From NCBI GenBank assembly GCA_015178975.1, contig WHVD01000070.1:310001-374000 (forward strand): a stretch of 64,000 bases of DNA, in the 5' to 3' direction. The first letter of the stretch is position 1. Each line of letters starts with the position of its first letter. The translations under genes were made by a program, and so were the position numbers. This DNA comes from Hysterangium stoloniferum (taxonomy: Eukaryota > Basidiomycota > Agaricomycetes > Hysterangiales > Hysterangiaceae). Below the pieces are notes generated by a model. That model ran no database searches. It was not told the DNA's origin and saw nothing but the letters and a program-made list of their open reading frames with translations. Positions 47,301 to 58,593 of the stretch are shown here, piece after piece.

Positions 47301-50300
47301 CAGATCATAATGCTAGCTCGCGACTTCGACCTCAACCGCCTGATCTGTACCTCTACCTATTCGCCCGCCTTGTCGAGCCTAGTTCGAAACCTGGGTGGAC
47401 AGCGATGGCTCACATTGGTCAAATGTACCATTTCGAGCCCGCCATGCAATACGGACGATCCGATCCTATGAATGATCTATACCGTCTTTTCAATGTATGG
47501 GAGTGTTTCACAGACCCGACGGTGCAAACCGCTCGGAAGCGAGCTGAGAATGCAATGCATGTAATGATTCGTCTGGGTATGACGAATGACGACCTTGATA
47601 GGTTGCCATACGGACTAGCGCAACCCATCAGGGAAGCGTTAAGGACGTGCCAGACTCTTCCGAGTGGAGATTGGCCTGCTCAAGCATACCAACTTATCTT
47701 GAGGCCTGACTTAGCGCAAATGACAACTGGAGACGTTTTCCACATCACTTCGAAGGATAGTTTTCGGCAAGCTGACAAGCATCTCGTCAGTAGTCCTTTT
47801 CCTTTGTCTCTGTATTTTTATTCTGTTTCTCTTACATGTCTGCAGGATCCTTCTTGGTCGAGAGCTACAGTTGGGGAACTACTGGCTGAAGCACACGTTG
47901 GCATGGATCCAGAACCACAGCCTGTGTCTGGTGTTGAACTCGACCTTGGAGATTTCATCGACATTCGCTTCGGCAGTGATCGTCGTCTTCAGGAAGTTGC
48001 TCGCATGTTACAGTCGTCTTCGCCAGCTACTGTAAGGATGCCTGAGAGAACTGACCTCACGTAAGACACTCCTGGAATCCGTTTCTATTCATTAACTTTT
48101 AACATCGTAGGGAGCTGGAGATCACCAGAGAGCAGCAAACGACAGCTCTTAGGGTTGCTGAACGTACGCTCGCACTTCCTGTTGGACGAGCCATGTTCAC
48201 GTTCGGATCTGTTCGAACTGTAACACGGGATGGATATCAGATCCCAAAAATGGAGTTTGCTGTCCGCTTGACACCGTATAATACGCTGATTGCCGTCGAT
48301 GTTACGAAGATGAATGCTGAAGCCAAGAACTGGGCCGATTTCCATAATGGTGTTGCGACAGGTTTGCGCATGTCACCGTCCTCGAAGATGGTGGACAGTT
48401 CATGGATAGCGTTTAACAGACCAACGGAACTTACAGCTGAGCATGCAGGTTTCTTGTTCGGACTGGGGCTTTCTGGACACCTCAAGAATATGATGACTTG
48501 GCACACATTTTCTTATCTGACACCAAAGCACGACTTAACATCCATAGGTGTCTTACTAGGATTGTCTGCAGCGAATATTGGCACATGTAACCGACACGTC
48601 ACAAAGCTATTAGCTGTTCATACGCCTGCTTTACTGCCAAACCCGACTGTAGACCTGAATGTGCCAATGCTGACGCAGGCGTCTGGGCTTATCGGAACAG
48701 GCTTGCTATATCTCGGAACCAAGAACAGGAGAATGGCGGAAGTTGCGCTTCATGAGATTGGTCGTACGCAACTCAGTTCTGCTGATCAAACAACTGACCA
48801 CCGGGAGGCATATACCCTCTCTGCTGCTCTGTCTTTCGGAATGATTATGTTGGCGGCCAGCGCGAATAACTCAAGTCCGGCAGACATGAACATGGTTTCA
48901 CGCCTCAGGGTACTTATTCATGGTGAACCTATTTTACCCGGAATCAGATCGGCTAAGCCCTCGTTTGACGTTACATTGACGTCTGCGCCAGCGACTTTGG
49001 CGTTGGCACTCATGTTTTTGAGAACTGGTCGGCAGGATATTGCGGATATTTTGGAAGTGCCAAGCACATTGCTTGAGTTGCACCATCTACAGCCTAGTTT
49101 CCTCCTTGTACGGACACTGGGACGAGCATTGATCATGTGGGACCAGATAGTGGCAACACCTCAATGGGTTACTGATCAACTGCCGAAAAGCGCTTTAGAG
49201 GCACTCGAAAAGCGCATGATGGGCAAACATATCGACGAATCCCTAGAATTGGCGTACTTTAATATCGTGTCAGGGGCATGTTTCGCTATGGGACTGAAAT
49301 TTGCAGGAACAGCATCGGAAGATCCGTATTCATGTCTAATCCATTTTCATGACTTGTTTACTCGCATTTCAAATCAAAATAGTAAGTAGTGATAATATTG
49401 TTATCCCGTGCTGTCTTAAATACCATTGATAGGTGGCCAGTTTGATCACCGTATCAAGCGATCGGCGGTGCGCGATGGTTTGAACCTCATGTCATTGGCG
49501 TTGGCGATGGTCATGGCCGGTACAGGAGAGATCAACTGTCTCCGTCGTTTCCGCTACGCACATGGACAGGCAACCCAGCCGTCGCGTTATGGTGTACACA
49601 TGGCGACGCATATGTCAATTGGAATGTTATTCCTCGGCGGTGGACGCTACACGCTCGGAACATCTGATTGTGCCATTGCCTGCCTGCTTGCCGCATTTTT
49701 CCCGCGTTTTCCAACGCTTTCGCATGAGAATCGTGGGCATTTACAGGCACTGAGACATTTGTGGGTGTTGGCGGTCGAGCCTCGATGCTTAATTGGGCGA
49801 GATGTGGAGAGCAATGAGGTGGTGTATCTGCCTGTCAAGGCCAAATTAAAAGACGGGAATGAACCACGTGGGATACAGCTCATCTCGCCGACACTATTCC
49901 CGGACATAAACCGTCTTATTTCAATCCGGGTAGACAATCCCCGGTATTTCCCTTTCTTCCTCGACATTGCAGCGAATCCCCGCCACAGGGAAGTATTATT
50001 GCGGAATCAAACTCTTTGGGTAAAACGGAGGACTGGTCATCTAGGCTACGGGGAAGATCCACGGGGGAGCCGAAGTATTTACGTCCGCTCGGGCGCATCA
50101 TCAGGTGATGCCGCCGTTCTTGATAATCCTCGACCGTCGGATGCATATTCGCCCTCTGCCATTGAGTTCTACCAGTTTATGTCATCGTTCTCGAACGAAC
50201 CCTTATACGTCGCGCTCGCCGACCGATTCTGTGGCCATGACGAAAATGCAGACGACGAAGAACTGACATTTTCTGCATTCTGTCATGCGGCAATGCTCGA

Positions 50301-50904
50301 ATGCCTTACTCTTGACCGCGCCCACATGCTTCCTACTTACCTCTCTATCCACCTTACACGGCGTAATCCTACACCCCTTGCACTGAAGGATCTTGCATGG
50401 CACGACGAGTTTTATAAGAATATCTACGATGCACGGTTTAGTGGGAAAGGCGACAATGCGGCACTCCCTCCATTAATGCGGCGCCCTCTTCTTCTCGCGG
50501 CCGAACGCACACTGGATCTCAAACTCCGTGCCTTGCGTGCTTGTACTGATCTGCGCGAGGCTCTGAGGAGCTATCACCATGGAATGGGTATTATGCTTCC
50601 ACAACCTTCGACATACACTGAACACCGTGCCCACTGTGAAATGCTCCGGAACTTGGGCTTCTATCTCACTCGGACGAACATTCCTCCAGCAGGGGTTCTA
50701 GAAAGGATGAAAGCGGAGACAGAGCAGACGATTTTACTGTTGCAAGCTAATGCGAAAGGGCAACCAATGGGAGAGGATGCGGTAAGGGGATTATTGTGGA
50801 ATACTGGTGTACTGTTTGCGGGCGGGATTTTGAGACCGTGGAGTATGAAGGCATTAGATGAGGTTGTGGAGAGCTGGAGGGACCACAGGGATGGTAACGA
50901 TTAG
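44341..50904 (+). CDS. APC1: Anaphase-promoting complex subunit 1 (APC1)
   Basis: About 2,100 aa in six exons (introns near 46125-46176, 47252-47315, 47787-47845, 48062-48110, 49382-49432). ATG 44341 was preferred over the GTG at 44332. N-terminal WD40-like part contains CVVLSMGAVIRRKWTFEHEGQDIRWA with a long Pro-rich insert (45240-45900), followed by HVDNITVHLFD. The C-terminal two thirds hold the PC repeats shared with proteasome subunits Rpn1/Rpn2: GFLFGLGLSGHLKNM, SIGVLLGLSAANIGT, ASGLIGTGLLYLGT, LSAALSFGMIML, THMSIGMLFLGGGRYTLG. APC1 is the scaffold that joins the TPR lobe and the catalytic module of this E3 ligase, which directs destruction of cyclin and securin at anaphase. The whole gene looks intact. 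Confidence 0.93.
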
Positions 50905-51599
50905 GAGGGGATAGACTTGATATGTACATATCTACCATATAATGAATGAATATTAATAATAACTTTGTGCCACGGCGGAAAGGACGGTTTGTACATGAGA
51001 ATTTTTCGTCCAAAATTGTATTAGAAAATCAGTAAACATGCCTCGCACGTTGTCTAGTGCCATCTATTAATAAAAATATATTCGCCCCGCCTATGAGGCA
51101 ATGAGAATGAGGTGGGGGGCAAAGTCCGATAGTTAAACTCGATTGGCCATGCAAACCTGGCCCAAAATCATTCTCGTGATGTCAAGTGTTCTATTTCAAC
51201 CCCGCGCGCTTACACGATTTGCGGCAATAGCTGCTAATTCTTAACTCACTCCTCACTCACTTGCCCGACGACCAGCGGGAAAGGCGGCCCTTCAAGATTC
51301 AAGTTCTACAATCCGTGAAAGTGTAAGCGCACGATGGCACAACAACCAATACAGACCTTTAGGCTTGAGCTCAGCTTCCAGGGAATAGATATTTTCAACT
51401 ACTATGATACCGGGGACCCGGCGCCGCCCAAAGGTTGCACTCTGTCATCATTGAAACTCGGGATATCCGAGTTGAGTGTTTTGCTTAAAAGGTACTGCTT
51501 TATGAAAAAGTCACTTTGACATATTCATGACCCCTGCCATACTGGCGATCAGCCACGTAAACGGACTACGATACAACTAATACTACCACGTATTCGCAG
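50905..51599. other. Intergenic, with a short orphan frame
   Basis: A frame at 51334-51519 begins MAQQPIQTFRLELSFQG and has LSSLKLGISELSVLLK, which looks protein-like but stops early. It may be the first exon of a decayed gene. It is not part of the MFS relic next to it, as far as I can see. Confidence 0.4.
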
Positions 51600-52170
51600 A
51601 AGAAATGAAGCTAGTGACATTCGACAATGATAACCCCAAAAAGCTATCCAATCCAAGAAAATGGCTCACTGTTCCTGTTATTTGTTCCGCTGCAAGTGAG
51701 CTTTTATATAAAGTCATTTGTCGACTGATAGTATGCGTTACATGCACTTCCTCAATGATAAGAATACCTCTGTGACCGCCCTTTTGCACACCAAACCGTT
51801 GTACCTCTATGGCAGGCTGGAGCATCCGAATGTGAACTTCAACGTGATCTATACATATCTCACGAAGTGGCCATTCTCAGTATATCCCTCAACGTCGTGG
51901 GACTTGGATGTGGTCCACTATTACTAGGCCCCCTATCCGAATTCTATGGTCGGAATGTTGTATATTGGGTCTCATTTGCTATATCTCCTTGGATTTCCCG
52001 TTCCTTTTGCAAATAACGCCGGTAATTGCTTATAGTCGCTTGTTTGAATTTATGACTGAGCTATCCCCGATAGCCGTATTTTTTATATTTCAGACTCTCA
52101 CAGGATTTGCAAGAGCGGTCTTTTGAAGTGTAGCTGGAGGGTCAGTTAGTGATCTATTTGACAATAATTC
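51600..52170 (+). pseudogene. Decayed MFS drug/H+ antiporter (N-terminal half)
   Basis: Fragments in shifting frames match the DHA1 multidrug family in order: FDNDNPKKLSNPRKW near 51620, YTYLT...SVYP near 51860-51890, CGPLLLGPLSEFYGRNVVYW near 51910-51970, LLGFPVPFANNAG near 51985-52020, and TLTGFARAVF then SVAGGSVSDLF near 52090-52160. The shift at about 51978 needs an indel, and a TGA precedes the SVAGG block. Sequence ends after the fourth helix, so the C-terminal half is lost. The conserved motif A-like GPLSEFYGR is intact. Dead gene. Confidence 0.75.
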
Positions 52171-52337
52171 TGTAGCCAGCGAGATGATCTGGAAGATCAA
52201 GAAAAGTTCTATTAGACAACAGCTTTCTCGAAACGTCACTGGTAGCAACCTCCCGGATCCATTTTGACAGTAGCCTCCAACTCGTTTTCAACACCGTCGG
52301 TGGATTCTGAATACTTTTTAACTGCGGCTTCGGCTTT

Positions 52338-52983
52338 CTAGACAGTGACATCCGATTCCTGTCTGATAACCTCCTTCCCCAAGGCTGCGATTTGCGCTCG
52401 ATCTGTAAGCTTCTGGAAGGAACTCATCGCTTCGTGCATATCCTTCAGATTACCCTCCATAAAACCGATAGGAGCGTGCTCCCACCGGACGGCTCGTAAT
52501 CCGACACCAGCCAACTGATACTCCTCTAAGTAATTAAGCCACCTTCCAATGACCACAGGATCTGCATCCCATGCCTTAATGGCACGTTTATGCACTAATC
52601 GATCAAAATTTTCTTGTGATTTCTTGTGCGCAAAAGGCCCTCGCGGAACGGTCCAGAGACTCCGCTGAGTTGGTAGGAATATGGGCTTCGAGATGGGTAT
52701 TCCAAGTGCAGATGCCGCATGTGTGGCAAAAAATGTGTATATTTCGAGTAGTTTAGGATGGTGTGATCGAAAGTGAAGCATAGCGACAGGGATTCCGTGA
52801 GGGCGCGGGTGGTAGATTAAAGGTGGTAAAATGTCATCAGGAGCCCAGATACTCCCTCGATTGTGTCTATCAATCTGATTAGGTAACATGTTTTAAGAAG
52901 AAATATACACCTACTAACATGGCGATATTGGCCATTGAGCGACCACATTGCTTCGTCCTCGTAATTCGTAAGGCAGAAAACAT
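52338..52983 (-). CDS. RSM10: Mitochondrial ribosomal protein uS10m
   Basis: Small-subunit ribosomal protein S10 of mitochondria. Exon 2 (52874-52338) gives HGIPVAMLHFRSHHPKLL, HAASALGIPISK, LPTQRSLWTVPRGPFAHKKS and RAIKAWDADP, all matching the S10 fold and its fungal mitochondrial form. Exon 1 (52983-52915) encodes an Arg-rich, acid-free leader, MFSALRITRTKQCGRSMANI, a good mitochondrial presequence. The join uses a 40-nt GT-AG intron, shorter than any other intron in this window; an ATG inside exon 2's frame at 52889 would give a protein without presequence. An acidic C-terminal extension follows the S10 core. The gene sits just outside the transposon block. Confidence 0.82.
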
Positions 52984-53340
52984 TCCTCGTAATAGGCGCT
53001 CATCCAATGGGGGCTATAGGAAAGTGCCGGTGTCGCGCTGCCGCGCAAGTGCCGTGACATGTTTCTTTTTCAAAATAAGTAGATACTTCATCATTTTTGT
53101 ATTGGAAATTACCAAAATAAAATTATGTTTGACATTAGATCATCAAAACATGAGAACTGTTACACCTAGTGTACAGTTTCCTGGTGAAATATACCTTGTG
53201 CACCACTTTAATTGGCACATCCTCAGTATTAGCCCTTCCTTGAGTAATATTAATGCTCAAATAAACTTATTAAAGTCTAAAATAACAAAATGTAACTTCT
53301 AAATGACATGAGTTCTAGGTTTACATCAAAAACTGTTCAA
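52984..53340. other. Boundary between uS10m and the transposon block
   Basis: AT-rich, no gene. It holds the uS10m promoter and the left flank of the Copia-type element. Confidence 0.4.
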
Positions 53341-53452
53341 TGAGGTGTAACAAAAACGGACAAGGTTTATTTATGATGACTAAGCTACTGTAAAGTATGA
53401 AATAGCCGAGCGTAAAACGCATCAATGGCTTGCAATACAACATATTCTAACA
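53341..53452 (-). repeat. 3' LTR of the Copia-type element
   Basis: 112 bp, identical to the copy at 54606-54717 except at five positions, all C/T or G/A changes at CpG sites. Confidence 0.8.
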
Positions 53453-53742
53453 CGCCCACTTTGCAAGTCATTGAAGTGTGCAGTAAGACCATACACACAA
53501 AAAACGAGAAATAAACCAGTTTTAACACAAAAAATATTGCGCCCACTCAACGCAAAACCCATCTGAAAATTGACACGAAAACCTGCTGTGCCCACTAGAT
53601 GCAATACCCGTCTGGTACATTTGGCGTCTAACCGAACCTCAGAGCATCCTCACTCTTAGAACGTGTTCCCCCAACCTCCCAGATGACAAACAAATGCCGG
53701 ACCTTGGAGCCCTACTCGCAACTCCTAGTCCACGCGATGATT

Positions 53743-54540
53743 TCAAGTGTGCAAAATATAAGCACTCATCCCTGTGCTATCAGTGGGGATCTCCTGGTTT
53801 TCAGTAGGTAATCCACTTGAAGACGAAATAACTGGCCTTGGCGTGGGACAAAAACGCGCAATATGACCTTCGCCGTTGCATCTATAGCAATTCTTCGGCT
53901 GTTGCATATTTGGTGAGTCGACTTTCATTTTCATGGCAATCTGACCCTCATTTTCTTTCCGCCCTTTTATATGGCTTTCTTCTTCTACCAGTGCCACGGA
54001 AATTTCTTCGACTGTAAGTGATCCCACACGCTGCATAAGAGCAGTTGCTACCACACCAAATTCTGGAGCCAAACAATAGATGAGGACATCTGGCACATCC
54101 TCATCATGTAACTCGACTCCAATCGCTCGAAGCTGCGAAGCCAGAGTCAAAATGCCATGGACATATTCCATCACTGGCTTTTTGACATCATGCTGATACA
54201 TATAGAGCTGGCATTTCAACGAAATCTGATTGGCCCGATTATTTGCCTGATAGATTTTTGCAAGTGCTTGCCATGCCTCTGGTCCAGTGGTGCAATCCCG
54301 GATATATGATTGTTGGCTTGACGCAATTGTCAATCCAATTGCCATGTAACCATCCTCTGAATGCTTTGCCCAATCCAAATACTCCTTGCTATTCTCATCC
54401 TTAGGTGCCTTTGTTCCACCATTAACAACACTCCATGATCCAGCACGCCGCAAAACCATTGACAGTGAAAATTTTCATTTGTGCTAGTTATCACCTGAGA
54501 GTTTTGGGATACTTGCAAGTAAGGCATTGATATTAGACAT
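53743..54540 (-). pseudogene. Copia gag with CCHC knuckle, broken by two stops
   Basis: Start codon 54540-54538 (MSNINALLASIPKLSG). Two in-frame stops (TAG then TGA, near 54487 and 54478) follow SGDN, where family members have Tyr and Trp. After them the frame is open from 54459 and contains the UBN2/gag-polypeptide features: DCTTGPEAWQALAKIYQ, ISLKCQLYMYQ, PVMEYVHGILTLASQLRAIG, VEEISVALVEEE and a zinc knuckle CYRCNGEGHIARFC. Copia gag forms the virus-like particle. Confidence 0.75.
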
Positions 54541-54605
54541 AAGATGATGAGACAGTATTAGTGTGACTTTTTAAAGCAACGGGGCGGGGCCCATAACCTG
54601 TTTGA

Positions 54606-54717
54606 TGAGGTGTAACGAAAACGGACAAGGTTTATTTATGATGACTAAGCTACTGTAAAGTACGAAATAGCTGAGCGTAAAACACATCAATGGCTTGCAA
54701 TACAACGTATTCTAACA
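54606..54717 (-). repeat. 5' LTR of the Copia-type element
   Basis: 112 bp. Same borders as the other copy. Two of the five differing CpGs are mutated here and three in the other copy. Confidence 0.8.
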
Positions 54718-54915
54718 AAAACTTGTATGTTGTGGCAGTGTGAAGAGTCATGGAAGTTCTGACCACTCTATATACAGTATCTTAACAAAATGAGACTAAA
54801 TACATTATAGCAAAGTATTCTGAAAAGGTGTGAGGTGGCAAATGGGAAGTATATCTGGAACATTGAGTGAACAGAATGGAGACAGGACAGAAAGCTAAGG
54901 TACTAAGATACAAAG
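54718..54915. other. Spacer with a 42-bp LTR fragment
   Basis: 54739-54780 begins TGTGAAGAGT and matches the start of the LTR at 63478 (TGGAAGTTCTGACCA) before diverging. The rest is unassigned. Confidence 0.5.
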
Positions 54916-55559
54916 TGTGAAGAGTCGATAGATTCTGACCGTTCGATATACGAAGAATAGTGTTTATTCAACTACTATTAGCAGGTATTGACCGTATAGT
55001 ACAATACCGTAGATTACTAGACAAGCAGTACTAGTAAGAAGACACGCTATGTGTCACAAGAGCAACTGTACAGTTGCTCTTGACGGCTAGAATGAAAGAA
55101 TGAAAGAGTTGACCTTCACGGTACAACTCGTAGCTAGATGTAAAATAGATAATCAACGCGAAGCTGAATATCTAGAGTAAAGAGATAGTAGTGCGAGTCG
55201 ACTATAATGTCGACTAGCGCAAAGACCTTAGAATGGAACTCGACCTTTGCGGTTTGAGTTCAAAGTACGTTAGTATGCGAGAGAATACTACCTTTATAGG
55301 TAGTTGAGACGTTACCCTTGACACCTCTCACTATTTGACGTCTGGGTCGTTTACGAGGTGGTGTCTGCTGGGTAAAAAGTGTCTATCGTTTTGGCGCCGA
55401 GAGTGCCCATACGTATACACAAAGCTTTGAACTACAAAATAAGGGTATGCTCGAAATATAGAAAGAATGTAAGGAAAGAAAATAAAAGATAAATAATAAA
55501 GTACTATAATCCAACTATTATTCCTTAGTCCAATTATGCATATATGCATACCCTTTACA
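54916..55559 (-). repeat. Solo LTR, family A, inverted copy (644 bp)
   Basis: Starts TGTGAAGAG and ends CCCTTTACA, flanked on both sides by the 5-bp direct repeat CAAAG (54911-54915 and 55560-55564). It is the reverse complement of the LTR at 56867-57988, minus the nested insertion there. It carries a perfect 26-bp palindrome at 55057-55082. Confidence 0.85.
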
Positions 55560-56016
55560 CAAAGAAACAAGTGTCAGGGGTGCCACAGGCATGTCAAGAT
55601 CTAAGTAAACAGGAGAAGGGGGGCTCTAAGTCAGGGGGCTGATGATATGGAAAGAGTTGATCAGGGGGCCAACAATAGAGATTGTACTAGTCAGGAGGTC
55701 TGACTCTATAAACATAGTGGAGCTTGGCTTCAACTTATGTGTTGTGCCCTCACACAAACTGTTAATATGTCAAACTGAGCAGATAGTATGATAAAGGTGA
55801 AGATCAACACTTAGCTCAATTGACCAGTGGGCTGAAATACTAAGAGTCATATGGTAAGAGTTCACAGCTTGCTGAAGAACATCTTTGAGGATATTGAGAA
55901 GGGAGGTGTGAGAGGTACGGTGAAATATACTCTGGAAATATAGTCTGGATGAGCTCATACTATATTTCCATTATTATTTCTACTTTCTCTCTATTTTATT
56001 ATTGCATATAATTAGT
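55560..56016. other. Repeat-derived stretch, unresolved
   Basis: Around 55713-55770 it resembles the inner part of the LTR at 60431-61247 (CTTGGCTTCA, CTTAT, GCCCTC), so it probably contains another decayed LTR that may begin TGTCAGGGG at 55572. The right-hand limit and target duplication could not be found. Confidence 0.4.
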
Positions 56017-56543
56017 TCGATGACCTATGCATTCGGTACATCGACTCTTGTGGGCGCATATGTGCCTGACTTATGTATTCTAGTGCTGGTAGTTAGAACT
56101 CAGACACTTTTTACCCCACAACCATGACTTACTCAGACACCCAGTTAGTGTCCTGTAAGTTGTGATTGGGGTATCGTCTCGACCGTCACAGACGGGCTTT
56201 AACTACTAGTGCAATCAGAGCTTTAAACCATACTAGTTGAAGCTCAAACCATTATCTCAATCTGCATGGACTACATCTGCGCTACTCTGTTATTTGACTC
56301 TCTCGTTATTCTCTTCAACACTTGAGCAGTCATTCAGAATCATACTTTACAGTCAATTCTCCTTTATTCATTTTAGCTCTCTATTCTACTTTAGATAGCT
56401 AATTCACTCGACCATATTGAACTAAACAGTCAATACACATTTGGTCTGTATTAGACTTAGATAGTCAATACATCTTCATGTCGTACCTAAACGGTCGATA
56501 TTCTTTGTATATAGAATAGTTAGAACTTCCACCACTCTTCACA
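56017..56543 (-). repeat. LTR family B, inverted relative to the copy at 63478
   Basis: Reverse complement of 63478-64000 over at least 525 bp; right end CTTCACA at 56543. The left end lies beyond 56017 but cannot be fixed because the other copy runs out of the window. It abuts directly the Gypsy pol remnant. Confidence 0.75.
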
Positions 56544-56866
56544 CCAGGGAATTGTCGGATAGCCCCTTAGCTGACCAATGGATCTTAGAATTGGAGAACC
56601 ATCGACAGGCGGCACAGGATTTGATCACGTGAGCATAAGAAATGCAAGCTTGCAGCTACAATAAGAAAAGGAGATTGGTGGAAGATATCTCAGAAGGAGA
56701 TTATATTCTGATCAATCCCCATTCCCTCAAGCTTGTCGAAGCCAAAGAACCTGGGAGGAAACTTATATAAAGATGGATAGGACTGTTCGAAGTCTTGGAG
56801 AAGATCAATCCTCAAGTCTTTCGACTCCACATTCCCTCAGAATATCAACTATACCCAGTGATCAAC

Positions 56867-57988
56867 TGTGAAGGGTATGCATATATGCATAATTGGACAG
56901 TGGATTAATATGCATATTATAGTACTTTATTATCTAGTTTCTATTCCTTTTCTTTAATTCCCTATATCCTTTGAGCATACCTGTATTTCTTAGTTCGAAG
57001 TCTTGTGTATACCTATAGGCGCTGTGAGGAGTATGCTTTTACCACAGTTTCATTGTGGTAAAATACTCCTTTTATTTTAATTATATTTTACATATTCTAT
57101 TCATATTTTTCTATCTTTCATATTCTTCGAATATTGCATATTTCATTAGTTCGAAGCATTGTGTATACTTGTGGGTGCACTCAGCACCAATTAGAACTCA
57201 GACACACTTTAACCCAAGAACCACCACTCGTAAGACACAAACTAGGTCTACTACGAGTGGTGATCAGGGTAACGTGTCAGCTACTACATAAGTAGCAATA
57301 TCTGAACTACTAAACACTTCTGGCCTCGAACTGTAATAGTCGAGGCCTCCACTCAAACTATCGCACTCGTTGACTCCTTCGTCATCTCGTGCTCTTTCTC
57401 TCACTTTCTCTTATATTGCACCGAATAGGTCAATATCCTTCCTTTCTACTCATTTCTTCGTATATAGAACGGTCAGAACTTCCGCCACTCTTCACAGACA
57501 CTCTCGGCGCCAAAAGACAGACATCTTTTTACCCAGCAGACACCACCTCGTAAATGACCCAGACGTCAAATAGCGAGAGGTGTCAAGGGTAACGTCTCAA
57601 CTACCTATAAAGGTAGTATTCTCTCGCATACTAACGTACTTTGAACTCGAACCGTGAAGGTCGAGTTCCATTCTAAGGTCTTTGCGCTAGTTGACGTTAT
57701 AGTCGACTCGCGCTACTATCTCTTTACTCTAGATATTCAGCTTCGCGTTGATTATCTATTTTACATCTAGCTACGAGTTGTACCGTGAAGGTCAACTCTT
57801 TCATTCTTTCATTCTAGCTGTCAAGAGCAACTGTACAGTTGCTCTTGTGATGCATAGCGTGTCTTCTTACTAGTACTGCTTGTCTAGTAATCTACGGTAT
57901 TGTACTATACAGTCAATACCCGCTAATAGTAGTTGAATAAACACTACACTTCGTATATTGAACGGTCAGAATCTATCGACTCTTCACA
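56867..57988 (+). mobile_element. Solo LTR, family A, inserted in Gypsy pol (1122 bp with nested LTR)
   Basis: Ends TGTGAAGGG and CTTCACA, flanked by perfect 5-bp target duplications TCAAC (56862-56866 and 57989-57993). Contains the 26-bp palindrome at 57822-57847. Without the nested family C copy it is 648 bp, close to the inverted copy at 54916-55559. Confidence 0.88.
57023..57496 (+). mobile_element. LTR family C (474 bp) nested in family A
   Basis: Absent from the homologous LTR at 54916-55559. Ends TGTGAGGAG and CTTCACA; flanks GGCGC and GACAC are each one base from GGCAC, which is what the empty site in the other copy reads, so a mutated 5-bp duplication is likely. Its first 46 bases form a strong hairpin (57029-57068). 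Confidence 0.78.
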
Positions 57989-58593
57989 TCAACCAAGACC
58001 ATCTTAAAAAGTACCATCTCTCCCCCAAGGAATTTGAATCAAGGGTGCTACTCGAAAATCCTTGGGAACTAGACTGTAATGATGAGGAGTACAAAGTAGA
58101 GGCTATAGTAGGACACAAAAAGCATCAAAATCGACTCCTTTTCCAAGTTCGATGGAAAGGATATGGACCAGAAGAGGACACCTGGTTAAATGGCAATGAC
58201 CTTCATAACACCCCTGCTCTTCTCAGAGCTTACAAAACTATTTATTGAATCTAATGATCATTTTACAGTGACTCAAAAAACCCTTCGCATGTTTCACCCT
58301 TCAGACCTATATCCCTGATACCTCAAAGAATAAAAATGCAAAAATATCAAAAATATTTGTGAATATGCTCTATCATATCTAGAATATGGAAGTATGATGC
58401 CATTACATAAACTCCAAATATGGAAATATTACAAATATTTATATACAAGAGACTCATGTGAAGAGTTTTTTTGCTGACCACTCTGACCCACAAAACTACT
58501 TATATTTAGTACTTAGTATAGCCACCCTTTGCCTTCAACACAGCTACAACCCTCCTAGGCATACTCTCAATCAAATTCTGAAACACCTCTGCA

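Larger units (their letters stand above)
53341..54717 (-). mobile_element. Short Copia-type (Ty1) LTR element with gag only
   Basis: Two 112-bp direct repeats, TG...CA ended, enclose 1.15 kb. Read on the minus strand the LTR starts TGTTAGAATA, a start typical of Copia LTRs. The 5' LTR (54606-54717) is followed by GGTTATGGGCCCC, likely the tRNA primer site, then a gag frame. There is no protease, integrase or reverse transcriptase between gag and the 3' LTR, so the element is non-autonomous by internal deletion or was always small. No target duplication is visible at the outer flanks (TTCAA and AAAAC). Confidence 0.75.
56544..58248 (+). pseudogene. Ty3/Gypsy chromovirus pol remnant (integrase C-terminus and chromodomain), split by an LTR
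   Basis: Left piece 56544-56866: SPLADQWILELENHRQAAQDLI, then SYNKKRRLVEDISEGDYILIN and EVLEKINPQVFRLHIPSEY, the C-terminal integrase (GPY/F-like WIGLFEVLEKI) region, with frameshift and stop. Right piece 57989-58248: QDHLKKYH, then EYKVEAIVGHKKHQNRLLF, QVRWKGYGPEEDTWLNGNDL, a chromodomain, and a stop at 58246-58248. Excising the 1122-bp LTR and one copy of TCAAC rejoins the pieces in frame. Chromodomains on integrase direct insertion to heterochromatin. Confidence 0.85.

Noticed and set aside
53341-54717. Complete autonomous Copia element
   Set aside because: Only gag is present, with two stops, and there is no room for pol.
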